Origin: Solimonas soli DSM 21787
GTDB lineage: Bacteria > Pseudomonadota > Gammaproteobacteria > Nevskiales > Nevskiaceae
NCBI RefSeq assembly: GCF_000474945.1
Contig: NZ_AXDW01000016.1
Coordinates: 45,087-109,086, forward strand
Reading direction: 5' to 3'
Length of the DNA: 64,000 bases
Within the stretch, counting starts at the first letter, position 1; every line of letters begins with the position of its first letter. The notes under the pieces are model-generated. The model was not told the origin of the DNA and ran no database searches. It worked only from the letters and a program-made list of their open reading frames with translations. Both the position numbers and the translations under genes were made by a program. Below, one piece after another: positions 8,675 to 17,880 of this stretch.

Positions 8675-9456
8675 AGACATTCATTGCCGGTGCATGTCAT
8701 CCAGATAGCATTTTTCAGGCGGTTGATTCATCTGAGTTCTTGGAAATCAACTTTGAGGCCGAGGTTGTAAAGGCTCTATGTTGCATCTTTAGGGACTATC
8801 ACTGTGGTGTATTCAAGGGAAGCTTCAGGCTTGATGGAGACTGTCGTTCCGCCGACTTGGCCTTGATTCACAAGACCCTATCGCATTGGTTCGTTGTCGA
8901 GGTTGAGCTAGCCAGCCACTCCCTTGAAGGTCATGTTCTCCCGCAAGTTAGGTGTTTCCGATTTGGGGACGCCGAGCCCGCATGCGTCACAAGTCTCTGC
9001 ACGGCCTTTCCTGGTCTTACGAGAGACGAGGCTGAGCGCATTCTGCTGTATGTTCCGCGCTATGTGGCTGTTGCAGTCGATCGTTTCGTTCCGGAATGGA
9101 AAGCCGCCTTCAAGGGCTTGGATGTCCACCTGCTCACCGTCCAGGTTTTCCAAGGCACCGATGGGAAAATTGCCCACCATGTAGATGGTCGGTTGGAAGT
9201 GGCTAAGGAAAGCTTGGGCTTTGGCACTTATTCAGCCATCGACAAATCTTTGGTCATGCCTCGGAACTGCGGCCTTCCCCTCGGGCAAATTCAGATTCAA
9301 GACCCGTTCGGAACTGTGGCCCTATGGACCGTCAGAGAGAGCGGCGCTGCCGTATGGATTACAAAGAACATTGGCGATCCGGCATTGCCGCACGGAGATT
9401 TTGTCCAAGTCATCCGCACTATCGAAGGACGCATCACCCTTCGGTTATCTCGGTGA
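8671..9456 (+). CDS. Predicted PD-(D/E)XE-type restriction endonuclease-like protein
   Basis: 261-aa protein of no family that I recognise outright. The N-terminal half shows a plausible restriction-endonuclease core: E31 in a helix (FEAEVVKAL), D62 in SADLALI, then a hydrophobic strand WFVVEVE giving E77-x-E79 followed by a helix. This E...D...ExE pattern is the variant known from BamHI, in place of the usual ExK. The C-terminal 100 or so residues (LGQIQIQDPFGTVALW and onward) look all-beta and may bind DNA. ATG 8671 overlaps the helicase stop (ATGA); a GTG at 8659 is less likely. As last gene of the methylase/ATPase/helicase operon it is the only candidate nuclease. The assignment is inference from motif spacing and context. 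Confidence 0.6.
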   Translation: MKTFIAGACHPDSIFQAVDSSEFLEINFEAEVVKALCCIFRDYHCGVFKGSFRLDGDCRSADLALIHKTLSHWFVVEVELASHSLEGHVLPQVRCFRFGDAEPACVTSLCTAFPGLTRDEAERILLYVPRYVAVAVDRFVPEWKAAFKGLDVHLLTVQVFQGTDGKIAHHVDGRLEVAKESLGFGTYSAIDKSLVMPRNCGLPLGQIQIQDPFGTVALWTVRESGAAVWITKNIGDPALPHGDFVQVIRTIEGRITLRLSR

Positions 9457-9720
9457 TATAAGCGCGCAGTATCCGGTTATGCGGCCATTTCCAGCCGGCC
9501 CCATGAAGGGGGTGTAGCAGGAAGATGACTTTCCGCACCGTTGGGATGCCGTTGTATTTCCCCAAGCGCTTCTGAGATTCACCGAGGAACCTCACTGACT
9601 CCTCTGGCGATAGAATTTTTGAAAGATCTTCGCTGAATCGATCCAGTTGGAAGTAGAGTTTTTCTCATCAGGATCTCTACGTGAAGAAGTCGAAGTTTTT
9701 CGAAGAACAGATCAGAGCGA
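9434..9720 (-). pseudogene. Frameshifted, truncated gene remnant at the right edge of the island
   Basis: The minus strand from about 9720 reads LFFEKLRLLHVEILMRKLY and then LDRFSEDLSKILSPEE. The frame then breaks near 9600 and the neighbouring frame carries on with SVRFLGESQKRLGKYNG and IPTVRKVIFLLHPLHG to a TGA at 9434-9436. Removing one base would join them into one open frame. No homologue is recognised, and the upstream part is cut off near the duplicated gene end at 9781. It could also be chance open sequence, but the residue pattern looks coding. Confidence 0.35.
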
Positions 9721-9780
9721 GCGGTACCGGAATGTGGCTGCTTCGGCGTCGTGTATGGGGCGGCCGATTGTCGTGCATCG

Positions 9781-9834
9781 GGCCTGCGCCGCGCCGATCA
9801 GGCGCTAGGGCTGGGATGGGCGGAAGTGGTTTGA
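9781..9834 (+). repeat. Right copy of the 54-bp imperfect direct repeat (orphan 3' end of an MBL-fold gene)
   Basis: Encodes GLRRADQALGLGWAEVV and a stop, with no gene body in frame upstream (the preceding codons do not match the MBL protein). It is a diverged duplicate of 4281-4334. High-GC host-like sequence resumes at this point, so it marks the right junction of the island. The interval 9835-9908 after it shows no gene. Confidence 0.78.
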
Positions 9835-9908
9835 GCCAGCCCTTTGATCGTGGCCATGGGGGTGCCTCTATAACAAGCGTGTTTTGTACGAGCGCCGCAT
9901 CGGCGCAA

Positions 9909-10655
9909 TCAGCTGTCCTTGCCGCTGAGCGCTTCACGCAGATCGGCGAAGCGGCGGAGCAGCCGCGGGGCCGGCGTCAGTGTCGCCAAGCCGTCGGCGC
10001 CATAGCCGTAGTCGACGCCGACGAAGGCCATGCCGGCGGTGGCTGCCGCTTCGGCGTCATGCAGACCGTCGCCGATCATCACGGCGTCGGCCGCCGCCAC
10101 GCCGAGCGCCGCGAGCGCCGCCTGTAGCGGCAGTGGGTCCGGCTTGCGCGCAGCGGTCGAATCGCCGCCGATCACCGCACTGAACAGCGGCGCCAGGCCC
10201 AGCGCTTCGAGGATCGCGACGCTGATCGCCTCCGGCTTGTTGGTGCAGACGGCAAGCCGCCGGCCTTCGGCATGGAACGCCGCCAGCGTTTCCGGCACGC
10301 CGGGATAGGGCCGCGTATGGATGGCCGGGGCGGCGAGGTAGTCGGCCATGAAGCTGTTGCAGGCGGTGTCCAGCGTCGCCTTGTCCGGGGCGGCGCCGGC
10401 TGCCGTCAGGCCGCGCCGGACCAGTGCGCGCACGCCGTCGCCGACGAAGCGGCGGACCTGTTCGCGGCCCAGCGGTGCAAGGCCGCGGCCGGCGAGCAGG
10501 CGGTTCAGGCAGGCGTGCAGATCGCCGAGGCTGTCGACCAGCGTGCCGTCGAGATCGAACAGCAGCGCGCGCGGTGGCCGCGGAATGCGCCGGACCGTCG
10601 GCCCCGATCCGGGGCGACCGCGGGTTTTTGCTGCAGAAGCGCGGTCCTCAAACAT
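9909..10655 (-). CDS. gph: Phosphoglycolate phosphatase (HAD superfamily)
   Basis: 248-aa HAD hydrolase that dephosphorylates 2-phosphoglycolate, a product of DNA repair and oxygenase side reactions. Motif I is [10 protein letters not shown], motif II the threonine in VCTNKPEA, motif III the lysine in ARKPDPLPL and motif [14 protein letters not shown]; a helical cap lies between I and II. The start at ATG 10655 is chosen because the longer ORF (to 10772) would run into purL. It is divergent from purL with only 36 bases between start codons, so the two promoters must overlap. Some HAD proteins of this group act on other phosphoesters. Confidence 0.88.
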   Translation of the reverse strand: MFEDRASAAKTRGRPGSGPTVRRIPRPPRALLFDLDGTLVDSLGDLHACLNRLLAGRGLAPLGREQVRRFVGDGVRALVRRGLTAAGAAPDKATLDTACNSFMADYLAAPAIHTRPYPGVPETLAAFHAEGRRLAVCTNKPEAISVAILEALGLAPLFSAVIGGDSTAARKPDPLPLQAALAALGVAAADAVMIGDGLHDAEAAATAGMAFVGVDYGYGADGLATLTPAPRLLRRFADLREALSGKDS

Positions 10656-10691
10656 GCGAAAATGATAGCCCGCCAGCCGCCCGTTCCCGTA

Positions 10692-13600
10692 ATGTCCCTG
10701 ACGATCCTTCCCGGTGCCGATTCGCTGTCGGCCTTCCGTGCCGAACGCCTGCTCGCCAAGCTGAAGGTTCACGCGCCGGGGCTGCGCGCCCTGCGCAGCC
10801 GCGATTTCTACCTGGTCGAACAGGCGCCCTCCGCGGCGCCGGTCGGCGAGGCCGAGCTGCGTCGCCTGTTGGGGCCGGGGCCGGCCACCTTCGAGGCCGC
10901 GGATCTGCTGCTGTTCGTGGTGCCGCGCGTCGGCACCCTGTCGCCGTGGTCGAGCAAGGCGACCGACATCGCCAAGGTCTGCGGCCTCGCCGGCGTCGCC
11001 CGCATCGAGCAGGGCCGCGCCTTCTTCCTCGACGGCGTATCAGCGCTGCCGGCCGCCGCGCTCGACGCGCTGCACGATCCGATGACCGAATCGGTGCTGC
11101 GCGACGAAGCCGCGCTGCGCCACGTCTTCGACGGCCAGCCGCGCCGCGCGCTGCGCACCGTCGACGTGCTGGCCGGTGGCCGCGCGGCGCTGCTCGCCGC
11201 CAACCGCGACTGGGGCCTGGCGCTGTCCGAGGACGAGATCGATTACCTCGCCGCCTATTACAGCGGTGCCGGCAAGAATCCGACCGACGCCGAGCTGATG
11301 ATGTTCGCGCAGGTCAACAGCGAACACTGCCGCCACAAGATCTTCAACGCCGAGTTCACGGTCGACGGCGAGACGCAGCCGCACTCGCTGTTCCAGATGA
11401 TCAAGATGAGCTACGCCGCCGCGCCGGACGGCGTGCTGTCGGCGTACAAGGACAATGCCTCGGTGATCGAAGGTCCTACGGCGATGCGCTGGTTCGCCGA
11501 GCCGGATCACGTCTACCGCGCGCACGACGAGCCGGTGCACATCCTGATGAAGGTGGAGACGCACAACCACCCGACCGGCATCTCGCCGCATCCGGGCGCC
11601 GCCACCGGCGCCGGCGGCGAGATCCGCGACGAGGCGGCGACCGGCCTCGGCGGCAAGCCGAAAGCCGGTCTCGCCGGTTTCTCGGTCGCCAACCTGCGCA
11701 TTCCGGGTTTCGTGCAGCCCTGGGAAGCGGACCTCTCGCGTCCGCCACGCATGGCCAGCGCGCTGCAGATCATGCTCGACGGTCCGATCGGCGCCGCCGC
11801 CTACAACAACGAATTCGGCCGCCCGAATCTCAACGGCTATTTCCGCACCTACGAGATGCTGGTGACGCCGGACGGCCGCGAACAGGGTTCTGATTGCACC
11901 CGCAATCGCGGCTATCACAAGCCGATCATGATCGCCGGCGGCTACGGCAACATCCGCGCCGGGCACGTGCAGAAGCGCGAAGTGATCGAGGGCGCGAAGC
12001 TGATCGTGCTCGGCGGCCCGGCGATGCTGATCGGCCTTGGCGGCGGCGCCGCCTCGTCGATGGCGACCGGCGCCTCGAGCGCCGAACTCGACTTCGCCTC
12101 GGTGCAGCGCGCCAACCCGGAACTCGAACGCCGCTGTCAGGAAGTCGTCGACGCCTGCTGGGCGCTCGGCGAAGACAATCCGATTCTCTCGATTCATGAC
12201 GTCGGTGCCGGCGGCATTTCCAACGCCCTGCCGGAGCTGGTGCATGCCGACGATCGCGGCGGCCGCTTCCAGCTGCGCGAGGTGCAGGCCGCCGACCCGG
12301 CGCTGTCGCCGATGGAAATCTGGTGCAACGAATCGCAGGAGCGCTACGTCATCGCCATCAAGGCCTCCGACGTCGCGCGCTTCGGAGCGATCTGCGCGCG
12401 CGAGCGCGCGCCGTTCGCCGTGGTCGGCACGGCGACCGCCGAGCAGCGGCTGCTGGTCGAGGATGCCGTGCTCGGCCGGCCCACCGTCGACATGCCGATG
12501 CCGGTGCTGCTCGGCAAGCCGCCGCGCATGAAGCGCGCGAGCCGGCGCGCGAAGACCACCTTCCCTCCGCTCGACACGGCGACGATCGATCTCGCCGAGG
12601 CGGCGCGCCGCGTGCTGCAGCTGCCGGCCGTGGCGAGCAAGCAGTTCCTCATCACGATCGGCGACCGCACGGTCGGCGGTCTCACCGTGCGCGACCAGAT
12701 GGTCGGCCCCTGGCAGGTGCCGGTCGCCGACTGCGCCGTCACCGCGACCGGTTTCGAGTCGACGACGGGCGAGGCGATGGCGATGGGCGAACGCACGCCG
12801 CTGGCGCTGCTCGACGCGCCGGCCTCGGGCCGCATGGCGGTCGCCGAAGCGGTGCTCAACATTGCCGCCGCGCGCATCGAGAAACTGTCCGACATCCGCC
12901 TGTCGGCGAACTGGATGGCGGCCTGCGGCCAGTTCGACGAGGACGCGCGCCTGTTCGACACGGTGAAGGCGGTCGGCGCCGAGCTGTGCCCGGCGCTCGG
13001 CATCGCGATTCCGGTCGGCAAAGACTCGCTGTCGATGAAGTCGGTGTGGCAGGACGACCAGGGCGAAGCGCAGGCGCAGACCGCGCCGCTGTCACTGATC
13101 GTCTCGGCGTTCGCGCCGGTCGTCGACGTGCGCGCGTCGCTGACGCCGCAGCTGAAGACCGACGCCGGCGAGACGCGCCTGGTGCTCGTCGATCTCGGCG
13201 CCGGCAGGAACCGCCTCGGCGGCTCGGCGCTGGCGCAGGTTTACAACGCGGTCGGCGACGTCGCGCCGGATCTCGACGACGCGCAGCGGCTGCGCGCCGC
13301 CTTCGAGCAGATCCAGCGGCTCAATGCCGACGGCAGGCTGCTCGCCTATCACGATCGCAGCGACGGCGGCCTGCTGGCGACGCTCGCCGAAATGGCCTTC
13401 GCCGGTCACTGCGGCCTCGAGGTCGCGCTCGATCAGCTCGGCGACGACGCGGTCGCCGCGCTGTTCAACGAGGAACTCGGCTGCGTCGTGCAGGTCCGTC
13501 AGGCCGACGTGGTGGCGACGATCGCCGCACTCAATGATGCCGGCCTCGCGGCGATCGACATCGGCACACCGACGACCGGTGATCGCATCGCCTTCACGCA

Positions 13601-14588
13601 GGCCAATCAGGTCGTGCTCGAAGCCTCGCGCACCGCGTGGCATCGCCTGTGGGCCGAGACCAGCCATCGCATGGCGGCGCTGCGCGACAACCCCGACTGC
13701 GCGCAGGAGGAATTCGCCGCGCTCGCCGACGCCGACGACCCGGGCCTGCACGTGCGGCTGACCTTCGCGCCGGAAGTGGCGGCGCCGCATCTCGCGCGCC
13801 GGCCGAAGGTGGCGATCCTGCGCGAGCAGGGCGTCAACGGCCAGTACGAGATGGCATACGCCTTCCATGCCGCCGGCTTCGAAGCGGTCGACGTGCACAT
13901 GAGCGACATTCTCGAAGGCCGCGTCAGGCTCGCCGACTTCGCCGGCCTCGCGGCCTGCGGCGGCTTCTCCTACGGCGATGTGCTCGGCGCCGGCCAGGGC
14001 TGGGCCAAGACCATCCTCTTCAACGAGCGCGGCCGTCGCGAGTTCGCCGACTTCCTCGCCAGCCCGGAACGCTTCGCGCTCGGCGTCTGCAACGGCTGCC
14101 AGATGTTCGCCGCGCTCAAGGACATCGTGCCGGGCGCCGAGCACTGGCCGGCGTTCCGCCGCAACCGCAGCGAGCAGTTCGAAGCGCGCTGGTCGCTGGT
14201 CGAGCTGCTCGAATCGAAGTCGATCTTCTTCACCGGCATGGCCGGCAGCCGCCTGCCGATCGCCGTCGCGCACGGCGAGGGCCGCGCCGAATTCGGCAGC
14301 GCCACGCAGCTGTCGGCGCTGCAGATCGCCGGCCAGACGGCGATGCGCTACGTGACGACGCGCGGCGAGATCGCCACCAGCTATCCGGCGAATCCGAACG
14401 GCTCGCCGGAAGGCCTGGCCTCGGTGTGCAACGCCGACGGCCGCGTGACGATCCTCATGCCGCACCCGGAACGCACGATCGCCGGCACCTCGGGTTCGTG
14501 GTGGCCGAGGAACTGGGCCGCCGACGGCGCCCAGGGCAAGACGCCGTGGTTCCAGCTGTTCGTCAACGCGCGCAAGTTCACGAAATAG
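10692..14588 (+). CDS. purL: Phosphoribosylformylglycinamidine synthase (PurL, long form)
   Basis: Fourth step of purine synthesis: converts FGAR, glutamine and ATP to FGAM. At 1298 aa it is the fused gammaproteobacterial form with the N-terminal PurS-like domain, two AIR-synthase-type halves ([13 protein letters not shown] and [13 protein letters not shown] are visible active-site segments) and a C-terminal class I glutaminase with the nucleophile in [12 protein letters not shown] and the His-Glu of MPHPERT. The start ATG 10692 ([16 protein letters not shown]) aligns with the E. coli start; ATG 10662 in frame is an alternative. Followed by a good intrinsic terminator. Confidence 0.97.
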   Translation: MSLTILPGADSLSAFRAERLLAKLKVHAPGLRALRSRDFYLVEQAPSAAPVGEAELRRLLGPGPATFEAADLLLFVVPRVGTLSPWSSKATDIAKVCGLAGVARIEQGRAFFLDGVSALPAAALDALHDPMTESVLRDEAALRHVFDGQPRRALRTVDVLAGGRAALLAANRDWGLALSEDEIDYLAAYYSGAGKNPTDAELMMFAQVNSEHCRHKIFNAEFTVDGETQPHSLFQMIKMSYAAAPDGVLSAYKDNASVIEGPTAMRWFAEPDHVYRAHDEPVHILMKVETHNHPTGISPHPGAATGAGGEIRDEAATGLGGKPKAGLAGFSVANLRIPGFVQPWEADLSRPPRMASALQIMLDGPIGAAAYNNEFGRPNLNGYFRTYEMLVTPDGREQGSDCTRNRGYHKPIMIAGGYGNIRAGHVQKREVIEGAKLIVLGGPAMLIGLGGGAASSMATGASSAELDFASVQRANPELERRCQEVVDACWALGEDNPILSIHDVGAGGISNALPELVHADDRGGRFQLREVQAADPALSPMEIWCNESQERYVIAIKASDVARFGAICARERAPFAVVGTATAEQRLLVEDAVLGRPTVDMPMPVLLGKPPRMKRASRRAKTTFPPLDTATIDLAEAARRVLQLPAVASKQFLITIGDRTVGGLTVRDQMVGPWQVPVADCAVTATGFESTTGEAMAMGERTPLALLDAPASGRMAVAEAVLNIAAARIEKLSDIRLSANWMAACGQFDEDARLFDTVKAVGAELCPALGIAIPVGKDSLSMKSVWQDDQGEAQAQTAPLSLIVSAFAPVVDVRASLTPQLKTDAGETRLVLVDLGAGRNRLGGSALAQVYNAVGDVAPDLDDAQRLRAAFEQIQRLNADGRLLAYHDRSDGGLLATLAEMAFAGHCGLEVALDQLGDDAVAALFNEELGCVVQVRQADVVATIAALNDAGLAAIDIGTPTTGDRIAFTQANQVVLEASRTAWHRLWAETSHRMAALRDNPDCAQEEFAALADADDPGLHVRLTFAPEVAAPHLARRPKVAILREQGVNGQYEMAYAFHAAGFEAVDVHMSDILEGRVRLADFAGLAACGGFSYGDVLGAGQGWAKTILFNERGRREFADFLASPERFALGVCNGCQMFAALKDIVPGAEHWPAFRRNRSEQFEARWSLVELLESKSIFFTGMAGSRLPIAVAHGEGRAEFGSATQLSALQIAGQTAMRYVTTRGEIATSYPANPNGSPEGLASVCNADGRVTILMPHPERTIAGTSGSWWPRNWAADGAQGKTPWFQLFVNARKFTK

Positions 14589-14609
14589 CAAAGGCTGCGG
14601 CTGTACGGG

Positions 14610-14635
14610 AAGCCCGGCCCGCGGCCGGGCTTTTT
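14610..14635 (+). terminator. Intrinsic terminator after purL
   Basis: A 10-bp perfect stem (AAGCCCGGCC / GGCCGGGCTT) with a 3-base loop runs straight into a T tract, 22 bases after the purL stop. Confidence 0.85.
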
Positions 14636-14846
14636 CGTGGCGGCCGGCCTGCCTCAACGGTGTCGTGTCCGGTCGGTGTCGAGCGGCGCCAAATGCCGGA
14701 CGCGATACTCGACCGCACCATCGTGACCTAGGCGGTCGTGAAATCCTTCTGCTCGCCCTCTGCTCGCCGCTGCTGCACCGCCACGCCCGGCGCGAGCCGC
14801 GCGGCGCGCCCGCCACCGGGGCGAGGTCTGAGTCGCCGGGGCGCGT

Positions 14847-15464
14847 CTACGAGCCGGACACGAAGCTGGCGCTGCCGTCGCCGCCGCCGTCGCCGAGGCG
14901 TTCGATCACCGTGCCGGGCGCCAGGCGCTGCGCCACCCGCGCGGTCGACGGTTCGGGGAATGCGGCGTGGATCAGCGGCAGATCGCGCGCGGCCTGTTCG
15001 CGCAGGGTCACGCTGCCGCCGGTGGTCAGCGCGCCGATGTGCGTCGTCTCGCGGAACTGGTAGCTGCCGAGATAGATGCTTTGTCCCGGCTCGACGCGGA
15101 ATTCGACCGCCGCCGCCGATTGCGAGCGGATGACCGAAGCGCCGCAGCCGAGCTGCCAGCCTTTCAGCTCGTAGCGGCCGACCGGCATTTCGACGGCGAA
15201 CGGCGCGCCCTGCGCGACGATGTCGGCGCGCGCCTCGCGGCCGGCGAACAGTGGCACCAGCTTGTCGACCGCGTCGCCGCGATCCTGCTCGATGCGGTAA
15301 GTCCTGCCTGAATCGAGCTCGGCGACATAGAGCGTGTAGTGCTCGCAGCGGCCATCCGAGGCGATGGTGCCGACGGCGACGCCGGTGGCGGCGGGCTGCG
15401 GAAGCGGGTTCTGCGTGGCGCAGGCTGCCGGGAGCAGCGCGCAGGCGAGGACGAGGCGGCGCAT
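14847..15464 (-). CDS. Predicted outer-membrane or periplasmic lipoprotein of unknown function
   Basis: 205-aa protein with a type II signal peptide: MRRLVLACALLPAAC, where Cys15 follows the lipobox. The mature part is mostly beta (YTLYVAELDSGRTYRIE, GRYELKGWQLGCG) and includes a segment FRVEPGQSIYLGSYQF that recalls periplasmic proteins with a carbohydrate-binding or DUF2846-like fold. I cannot assign a family. It is downstream of mlaA on the same strand with a 150-base gap, so it may have its own promoter. The 200-base interval 14641-14846 shows no gene. Confidence 0.75.
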   Translation of the reverse strand: MRRLVLACALLPAACATQNPLPQPAATGVAVGTIASDGRCEHYTLYVAELDSGRTYRIEQDRGDAVDKLVPLFAGREARADIVAQGAPFAVEMPVGRYELKGWQLGCGASVIRSQSAAAVEFRVEPGQSIYLGSYQFRETTHIGALTTGGSVTLREQAARDLPLIHAAFPEPSTARVAQRLAPGTVIERLGDGGGDGSASFVSGS

Positions 15465-15614
15465 GGTGGGTGAGGCGGTCTTGGGGATACGGTCCTAGCC
15501 TAACGGCCGGCGGTGCCCCGACGCCAGCGGCGTGTCCGCCCGCTCGTGGCCGCACGGCGCTGATCGTTCGGCGCCCTCATGTCGCCGCGGCAGCCGCGCG
15601 CGGCGCGCGCTCGA

Positions 15615-16349
15615 TCAGTCTTCCGGCAGCTCGGGCTCGGTGTACTTGGCCGGCGGATTGCCGTCGTAGACCTGGTTCAGGCGGCGCTGCAGGTAGGCGG
15701 TGCGCAGGAAGACGTAGGGATCGAGCTGCTGGTCGAGCACGCTGTCGAGGTCGAGCAGCTGCGCGCGCGTGTCGACCGCGAGCACGCCATTGAGCGCGAT
15801 GCGCTCGGGCCACGTGTAGTCGACGTAGTTTGCTGGAGCCATGAAATAGTCGCCGACGCGCCCGACCGCGTCGCGATTGGTCGACGGCCCGAAGAACGGC
15901 AGCATGATGTACCAGCCTTCACCGACGCCCCAGCGGCCGAGCGTCTGGCCGAAATCCTCGTCGTGCTTGTCGAGCCCGACCATGGTCGCCGGGTCGAACA
16001 GGCCGACGACGCCGAACGTCGTGTTCATCAGGAAGCGCGTGAGGTCGAGCCCGGACTGCTTGAACTTGGCCTGCAGCGCGTCGTTGACGACGACGGTCGG
16101 GTAGAACAGGTTGTCGAAGAAGTTGCTGACGCTGCTGCGCACCGGCGCCGGCACGTAGTCGACGTAGGTTTTCGTCACCGGCCGCAGCACGTACTTGTCG
16201 GCCGTGGTGTTGAAGGCGTAGATCGGCCGGTTGATGCGCTCGAGGGGATCGGCCGGCTCATACGGCGAGTTGTGGGCGCAGCCGACGAGCAGCGCGGTCG
16301 CGAGCCCCCATGCGAGCGCCGCGGCCGTCCCCGTCGTCCCCTTGTCCAT
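15615..16349 (-). CDS. mlaA: Outer-membrane lipoprotein MlaA (VacJ), phospholipid retrograde transport
   Basis: 244-aa lipoprotein that removes mislocalised phospholipids from the outer leaflet and hands them to MlaC. The signal peptide ends at the lipobox LLVGC (Cys24), followed by the family hallmark DPLERINRPIYAFN and by GLFDPATMVGL and EDFGQTLGRWGVGEGWY, all typical of MlaA. It is the last gene of a complete minus-strand mlaFEDCBA run, 20 bases after mlaB, so the outer-membrane component is in the same operon as the ABC transporter, unlike E. coli. Confidence 0.95.
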   Translation of the reverse strand: MDKGTTGTAAALAWGLATALLVGCAHNSPYEPADPLERINRPIYAFNTTADKYVLRPVTKTYVDYVPAPVRSSVSNFFDNLFYPTVVVNDALQAKFKQSGLDLTRFLMNTTFGVVGLFDPATMVGLDKHDEDFGQTLGRWGVGEGWYIMLPFFGPSTNRDAVGRVGDYFMAPANYVDYTWPERIALNGVLAVDTRAQLLDLDSVLDQQLDPYVFLRTAYLQRRLNQVYDGNPPAKYTEPELPED

Positions 16350-16369
16350 CGCGTGCGTCCAATGCCGCT

Positions 16370-16648
16370 TCAGGCGGCGCCAGTCCCTAAGCCCAGAATC
16401 GCGTCGAGTCCGAAGAACGCCACTAGCCCGCGCAGCTGCGCCGGCGCATTGACGAACTGCAGGCCACGGCCTTTCCTTTGGGCGGCGCGCCGCAATTCAA
16501 GGAGAAGGGCGACGCCGGCACTGTCGCACTGCGTGACGGCGGAGAGATCGATCGTGTCCCGCGCGGCGAGTGCCTCGGCGCGAGCGAACCATTCGGCCGC
16601 CGTGGCGAAGGTCAGCGGTCCGCTCGGTGCGTCCGGCGCCTGGTTCAC
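16370..16648 (-). CDS. mlaB: STAS-domain protein MlaB
   Basis: 92-aa STAS-domain subunit of the Mla ABC transporter that stabilises the MlaF ATPase. It shows the STAS segment TIDLSAVTQCDSAGVALLLE with the Asp-Ser-Ala-Gly turn contacting the ATPase. GTG start at 16648 overlaps the mlaC stop. Length and position are as expected. Confidence 0.9.
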   Translation of the reverse strand: MNQAPDAPSGPLTFATAAEWFARAEALAARDTIDLSAVTQCDSAGVALLLELRRAAQRKGRGLQFVNAPAQLRGLVAFFGLDAILGLGTGAA

Positions 16649-17310
16649 GGCGCCTTGCCTGATTTGGCGTCGGCGGGGTCGACCTGCAGCTGGCCGGCGT
16701 TCAGGCGCTGGATCACCGAGGCGATGTTGCTCTTCTTGATCTCGGCGTCGATCTGCGTGCGGAAGTTGAGCACCAGCGAGATATTCTCGGCCTTGATGTC
16801 CCAGACCTTCCAGTCGCCGTCGCCGCCGTTGCGCATCGAGAAGGTCACCGGGATCGGCGGCTTGCCGTCCTTGCGCACGATGGTCGTGTTGACCTCGGCG
16901 CGCTTGCCGCCGTCCTGCACGACGCCCGGCTTCACCTGGATGTCGACGCTGTCGTAGTACTCGAGCAGCTTGTCGGCGTAGCTGTGCACCAGCATGTCCT
17001 TGAACGCCGTCTCGAACTGCTTGATCTGCTCCGGGCTCGCCTCCTTGAGGTGCGAGCCGAGGATGACCTTGGCGATGTAGGTCGTGTCGAAGTGCGGCAC
17101 GATCTCGCGATCGACCATGGCGTAGAAGCTGGCCTTGTCGGCCTGGTACTTCGCCACGTTCTTGCCGATGTCGGCGCGCAGGGCGTCGGTCGTGGTCTTG
17201 ATCACCTGCTCGGGCGGCGTCGCCGCCACCGCGCCGGCGGCGACGCCGAAGGCGGCGACGAGGCCGATGGCGAAATTGCGGATGAGGCCGCGACGGGTCG
17301 AAAGGTTCAT
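16645..17310 (-). CDS. mlaC: Periplasmic phospholipid-binding protein MlaC
   Basis: 221-aa soluble lipid carrier between MlaA and the inner-membrane MlaFEDB complex. A signal peptide (FAIGLVAAFGVAAGAVAA) is followed by the MlaC fold with TPPEQVIKTTTDALRADI, DREIVPHFDTTYIAK and the C-terminal VWDIKAENISLVLNF. ATG 17310 was chosen over the upstream ORF start at 17379, which would overlap mlaD. The start follows the mlaD stop with one base between them. Confidence 0.94.
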   Translation of the reverse strand: MNLSTRRGLIRNFAIGLVAAFGVAAGAVAATPPEQVIKTTTDALRADIGKNVAKYQADKASFYAMVDREIVPHFDTTYIAKVILGSHLKEASPEQIKQFETAFKDMLVHSYADKLLEYYDSVDIQVKPGVVQDGGKRAEVNTTIVRKDGKPPIPVTFSMRNGGDGDWKVWDIKAENISLVLNFRTQIDAEIKKSNIASVIQRLNAGQLQVDPADAKSGKAP

Positions 17311-17311
17311 G

Positions 17312-17851
17312 TCAGTGCGCTCCTGCGGTGGCGCCATTGTTCTTGGCTTGCAAGGAATCGGCGAGCTTGCCGATGGCATCGGCGAGCTTGTCGTCCTTGC
17401 CGGACGAGCCGGCGAGGAACTGGCCGATGAGGTTCTCGAGGACCAGCGCGCTCTGCGTCAGCGTCAGCTCGCTGCCGTCCTTGAGGTAATCGTCCATGCC
17501 GCCCGGCTCGAGACCGATGTACTGCTCGCCGAGCAGGCCGGAGGTGAGGATCTTCGCGCTGGAATCCTCGGGGATCTTGTCGTACTGCTTGAGGATGTCC
17601 ATCGACACCTTGGCCTGGAAGCTGGCCGGGTCGATGCTGATCTCGCGCACGCGGCCGATCTTCACGCCGGCCATCGACACCGCCGCGCCGACCTTGAGGC
17701 CGCCGATGTTCTGGAACATGCCGGACACGCGATAGGTGTCGCCCTTGCCGACGGTGTCGAGGCTGGCGACGCGGAAGGTCAGCACGAAGACCGCGGCAAC
17801 GCCGAGGCAGACGAAGAAGCCGACGAGGATTTCCAAGGCTCTGGATTGCAT
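17312..17851 (-). CDS. mlaD: MlaD, MCE-domain subunit of the phospholipid ABC transporter
   Basis: 179-aa inner-membrane protein with one N-terminal helix (EILVGFFVCLGVAAVFVLTF) and one MCE domain (GDTYRVSGMFQNIGGLKVGA, MAGVKIGRVREI, LTSGLLGEQYIGLEPGG). It forms the hexameric ring that carries lipid between MlaE and MlaC. ATG 17851 is 29 bases after the mlaE stop. Confidence 0.95.
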   Translation of the reverse strand: MQSRALEILVGFFVCLGVAAVFVLTFRVASLDTVGKGDTYRVSGMFQNIGGLKVGAAVSMAGVKIGRVREISIDPASFQAKVSMDILKQYDKIPEDSSAKILTSGLLGEQYIGLEPGGMDDYLKDGSELTLTQSALVLENLIGQFLAGSSGKDDKLADAIGKLADSLQAKNNGATAGAH

Positions 17852-17880
17852 GGCTAGGCTCTGTCTCTACGCTGAGGCCG

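Noticed and set aside
9681..10127. Plus-strand frame of 148 codons spanning the island edge and gph
   Set aside because: It runs antisense through gph, has no ribosome-binding site and reads as low-complexity Gly/Ala/Arg; not a gene.
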